DNA of 32,474 nucleotides from DASXRC01 sp036506795. GTDB lineage: Bacteria; Actinomycetota; Actinomycetes; Mycobacteriales; Micromonosporaceae. The position numbers and the translations under genes are program-made. Below are positions 30,089-32,474 of the stretch, piece after piece; positions within the stretch are counted from its first letter, which is position 1; each line of letters begins with the position of its first letter. The notes under the pieces were generated by a model. The model was not told where the DNA came from, made no database searches, and was given only the letters and a program-made list of their open reading frames with translations. The DNA lies in assembly GCA_036506795.1 (NCBI GenBank), contig DASXRC010000169.1, positions 1 through 32,474 of the forward strand, in the 5' to 3' direction.

Positions 30089-31062
30089 CCGATATCCACA
30101 ACGACCTTGCCAGTCGCGCCTGCCTCGACGGCGTCGTGCGCGGCTGCGATGTCGTCGAGCGGGTACCGGTGGATCGGTAGCTCCGTCAACACGTCCGCCT
30201 CCAGTGCGCTGGTTATGTCGTCCGCGGCCCGCCGCACCTGCGGATCCGGCGCTGTGTAGATCAGCACGAACCGCAGTGTGAGGTTGCGGGTCATCAGCTC
30301 GCGGACGGGCAGCGACGGTCCCCGCCGATGTTCCGCGTACGTGACGATGCTGGCGTCCGGCGCGGCGACCGCCAGGTCGAGCGCCAGGTTAGCGGCGAGG
30401 TCGACCTCGACGACCCGGTCCACCCCACTGGGCGCCGCGTGCCGGATCTGCACGTCCGCGTTGCTGTCGTGGTAGTTGACCACGTGGCTGGCGCCGGCCG
30501 CCGTGGCGAGCGCCGCCTTCTCGTCGGAGCTCACCGTCGCGATCACCGTGGCGCCGGCCGCGCGGGCGAGCTCGATCGCGAAGTGCCCGACCGCGCCCGC
30601 ACCGCCGGCGACGAGAACGGAACGCCCGTCGACTGGCCCATCGACGAACACGCACCGGTGAGCGGTCATCGCCGGGATGCCTAGGCTCGCGCCGAGGTCC
30701 AGGCCGGCGCGTTCCGGAAGCCGGACCGCCCGATGCTCGGGCACGACCGTGTACTCCGCCGCCGTGCCGTACTGCCGGTGCCAGGCGGCGAAGTAGACCC
30801 AGACCCATTCGCCGACGCGTGCGGGGTCGACGCCCGGTCCCACTGCGTCGATCTCGCCGGCGCCATCCTGGTTGGGCACCTGGAACCCGCCCGCCACAGG
30901 CCGCGTTCCCGTTCCCCGGCGGGATTTCCAGTCCGTCGGGTTCACGCCTGAGACCACCATCCGGACCCGCACCTCGCCCGGTCCCGGCTGCGGCGTATCG
31001 AGCTCTTCGATCCCGAGCACCTCGGCCGCCGGTCCGTGCCGGCGGTAGACGGCGGCGCGCAT
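30085..31062 (-). CDS. NADPH:quinone reductase (MDR family), probable first gene of a five-gene operon
   Basis: 325 residues: MRAAVYRRHGPAAEVLGIEELDTPQPGPGEVRVRMVVSGVNPTDWKSRRG at the start, VPNQDGAGEIDAVGPGVDP, and the cofactor loop VLVAGGAGAVGHFAIELARAAGATVIATVSSDEKAALATAAGASHVVNY. No structural or catalytic zinc cysteines are present, so it is a quinone/enone reductase using NADPH. GGAGGGAAC precedes the ATG. Its 4-bp overlap with the RraA-like gene, and gaps of at most 49 bp through the next three genes, suggest one long transcript. Confidence 0.88.
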   Translation of the reverse strand: MRAAVYRRHGPAAEVLGIEELDTPQPGPGEVRVRMVVSGVNPTDWKSRRGTGTRPVAGGFQVPNQDGAGEIDAVGPGVDPARVGEWVWVYFAAWHRQYGTAAEYTVVPEHRAVRLPERAGLDLGASLGIPAMTAHRCVFVDGPVDGRSVLVAGGAGAVGHFAIELARAAGATVIATVSSDEKAALATAAGASHVVNYHDSNADVQIRHAAPSGVDRVVEVDLAANLALDLAVAAPDASIVTYAEHRRGPSLPVRELMTRNLTLRFVLIYTAPDPQVRRAADDITSALEADVLTELPIHRYPLDDIAAAHDAVEAGATGKVVVDIG

Positions 31063-31266
31063 TGTTCCCTCCTCGCGTACGTATGAGGTGGACGCTAGCC
31101 CAGGCATAGAAGCGCCGGAGCCACTACCTTCAGTGCGGCGGCAGGTGTTGGCTTCCTGTTCGGCCTGGTCGACGCCTGCCTGCACGTCGCGAAGGACCTG
31201 CAGCACTCGAGTTGAGCCTCGGGGAGAGAATGGAAGTTGCTCATCGGCTCTGCGAGGAGGCTGCGT

Positions 31267-32247
31267 GTGCTCGAGGAAACGTCCGCAGTAGCCGACCGCA
31301 AGAGGAATGCCCCCGCGATCTCTGTTCGCGGTCTGGGCAAGCGCTTTGGTGGCCGGGTCGCCTTCGATGACGTGTCTTTCGACGTCGGGTATGGCGAGGT
31401 GTTCGGCTTCCTCGGGCCGAACGGTGCCGGGAAGACAACAACGGTGCGGACGCTCGGCACTCTCCTCGCGCCGACTTCGGGCTCGGCGACGGTCGCCGGG
31501 CTCCCGTTGAGGCCGGAGAACGGGGTGGAGATCCGCCGCAGGATCGCCATCATGCCCGAGTCGCCGGGCGTGTACCTGCGGCTGAGTGTCGGCGAGAACT
31601 TGCGGTGTTTCGCGGACCTGTACGAAGTTCCTGACGCGTCGGATCGCATCGATCAGGTGTTGCGGGCGGTAAACCTGGTGGGCCGGGTACGGGACGCCTG
31701 CGGCACGTTGTCTAAGGGCCTGCGGCAGCAGGTGGCGCTGGCAAGAGCGCTTCTGAGCGACCCAGAGGTGCTGTTCCTAGACGAGCCGACGGCGGGACTG
31801 GATCCGGCCGCGGCGCGCGACGTGCATGACTTGATCGACGGGCTCCGCCAGCGCGGTACGACCATCTTTCTGACCACGCATCGCCTGGAGGAGGCCGAGC
31901 GGCTCTGCGACCGCGTGGCGATTCTGAGCACGACGTTGCGCACCATCGGTCGACCCAACGACCTGCGCGACCAGCAGTTTGAGCGGGCGCTGATGATCAA
32001 GACCGTCGCGCCGCTCCTCGACCCGGATTCCGTCTTCTCGGGGCTCCCCGCCGTCGATGGCTGGCACCAGGACGGTGTGGCGGGGTACGTCCTCGCCGTG
32101 TCCGACGGCGCCGTTGCGGCGCCGAGTGTCACCCGAGCCCTGGTGAACGCGGGAGCGGACGTATTGTCCATCAGCCCATCGCGCCATTCGCTCGAGGACG
32201 TCTACCTGACGTTGATCGATCAGGACCACGAGGCGGACCCGCGATGA
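31267..32247 (+). CDS. ABC transporter ATP-binding protein (NatA-like)
   Basis: 326 residues. Motifs: Walker A GPNGAGKTTT (50-59), a signature written LSKGLRQQVALARALL (with Lys in place of the second Ser-Gly position), Walker B VLFLDEPTAGLDP and switch His in LTTHRLEEAERLCDRVAIL. The C-terminal part is an accessory domain ending HSLEDVYLTLI, usual in NatA/drug-exporter ATPases. The GTG start has GAGGAGG 6 nt upstream, better than a TTG ten codons earlier. The next gene starts within its stop (ATGA) and encodes the permease. Confidence 0.93.
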   Translation: MLEETSAVADRKRNAPAISVRGLGKRFGGRVAFDDVSFDVGYGEVFGFLGPNGAGKTTTVRTLGTLLAPTSGSATVAGLPLRPENGVEIRRRIAIMPESPGVYLRLSVGENLRCFADLYEVPDASDRIDQVLRAVNLVGRVRDACGTLSKGLRQQVALARALLSDPEVLFLDEPTAGLDPAAARDVHDLIDGLRQRGTTIFLTTHRLEEAERLCDRVAILSTTLRTIGRPNDLRDQQFERALMIKTVAPLLDPDSVFSGLPAVDGWHQDGVAGYVLAVSDGAVAAPSVTRALVNAGADVLSISPSRHSLEDVYLTLIDQDHEADPR

Positions 32248-32474
32248 GGCCGCACGCGCGGCGCGTCCTAGCAATCGTCCGCAAGGAGATGAGCGAGTAC
32301 CGGCGCAACACCAACATCATCTTCGCCATCGCAATCCTCCCCCTGATCTTCCTCATCCAGCCGCTGGTCCAGGTCTTCGCGTTGCCGACCTCCGCATCGG
32401 TGCCGCTGCGCCACGAGCACGTCCTGCTTTACATGCTGGCCATCCCAGTCCTTGTCCCCGTCACACTCGGCGCC
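32244..32474 (+). CDS. ABC-2-type permease, N-terminal part (runs off window)
   Basis: 77 codons are present: MRPHARRVLAIVRKEMSEYRRNTNIIFAIAILPLIFLIQP and a following extracytoplasmic-type segment, then LLYMLAIPVLVPVTLGA. The amphipathic KE-x-x-E-YRRN start followed by a long first membrane helix is typical of NatB-like ABC-2 permeases, the partner of the ATPase directly upstream (4-nt overlap). The 3' end lies outside the window. Confidence 0.8.
   Translation, partial: MRPHARRVLAIVRKEMSEYRRNTNIIFAIAILPLIFLIQPLVQVFALPTSASVPLRHEHVLLYMLAIPVLVPVTLGA

Noticed and set aside
28085..30259. 724-codon open frame on the plus strand
   Set aside because: It is antisense to the GH3 and RraA-like genes, which carry clear family motifs. 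High GC content leaves long antisense frames open, and this frame encodes low-complexity Arg/Gly/Asp-rich sequence.
31063..31266. Small minus-strand helical peptide upstream of the quinone reductase
   Set aside because: The frame (VLRDVQAGVDQAEQEAN) is only an upstream extension of the reductase frame; the ATG with GGAGG at 31062 is clearly the real start.

Overview
The window is high-GC actinobacterial chromosome. Pointers to Actinomycetota are GTG/TTG starts, several apparently leaderless genes, a membrane Ser/Thr kinase, DUF385/Ddn-like and PPOX flavoproteins, an LpqI-like GH3 lipoprotein and an ArsR-ArsC fusion. Two palindromic elements that begin GATCTTG resemble intergenic palindromes I associate with Micromonosporaceae (Micromonospora, Salinispora, Actinoplanes and relatives). 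That family placement is an inference. I see no rRNA, tRNA, CRISPR array, transposase or integrase. The window looks like ordinary accessory chromosome with many small regulator-plus-target modules.

Layout, left to right. (1) 1-3.4 kb: start of a DeoR-type regulator diverging from a GH29 alpha-L-fucosidase, then a metallo-beta-lactamase-fold hydrolase with a short leaderless upstream ORF, a HAD phosphatase and a small acidic protein. (2) 3.5-5.3 kb: a coupled PadR plus permease-prefix membrane protein operon with a palindrome over its promoter. (3) 5.4-7.6 kb: a MauE/DoxX-DsbA redox pair and a YcnI-like copper-associated surface protein, separated by a palindromic repeat. (4) 7.8-9.3 kb: a transmembrane Ser/Thr protein kinase. 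(5) 9.6-12.3 kb: an arsenic cluster (arsR<>arsM, arsC, arsR-arsC fusion) with two matched operators, no efflux pump, and the 3' remnant of a Ca2+/H+ antiporter beside it.

(6) 12.8-15.5 kb: a DUF5335 protein, a sigma-factor-like remnant, an HxlR regulator divergent from an NmrA-like NAD(P)-binding protein with twin operators, and a Ddn-like protein. (7) 15.6-20.3 kb: APC permease, PPOX-like protein, a small unknown protein, a CorA transporter, a DUF1905 protein and a four-helix membrane protein. (8) 20.4-22.1 kb: a DGPF/YCII protein with its ECF42-type sigma factor and a candidate ECF42 promoter. (9) 22.2-25.85 kb: five genes, each overlapping the next by 1-4 nt: ECF sigma, membrane zinc-finger anti-sigma, ABC ATPase and two permease-like proteins. 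(10) 25.84-31.06 kb: five same-strand genes with gaps of at most 49 bp (quinone reductase, RraA-like, GH3 lipoprotein, second quinone reductase, GT4 glycosyltransferase). A perfect 22-bp-arm hairpin lies where this group meets the sigma/ABC operon. (11) 31.2 kb-end: an ABC ATPase and the start of its permease.

The most unusual items are the sigma/anti-sigma/ABC operon, the GATCTTG palindromes (one forms the C-terminus of a glycosyltransferase), the pump-less arsenic cluster with its fusion protein, and several regulators whose operators can be read directly from the DNA. Nothing here is clearly a wholly new system; functions come from motif recognition without database searches.
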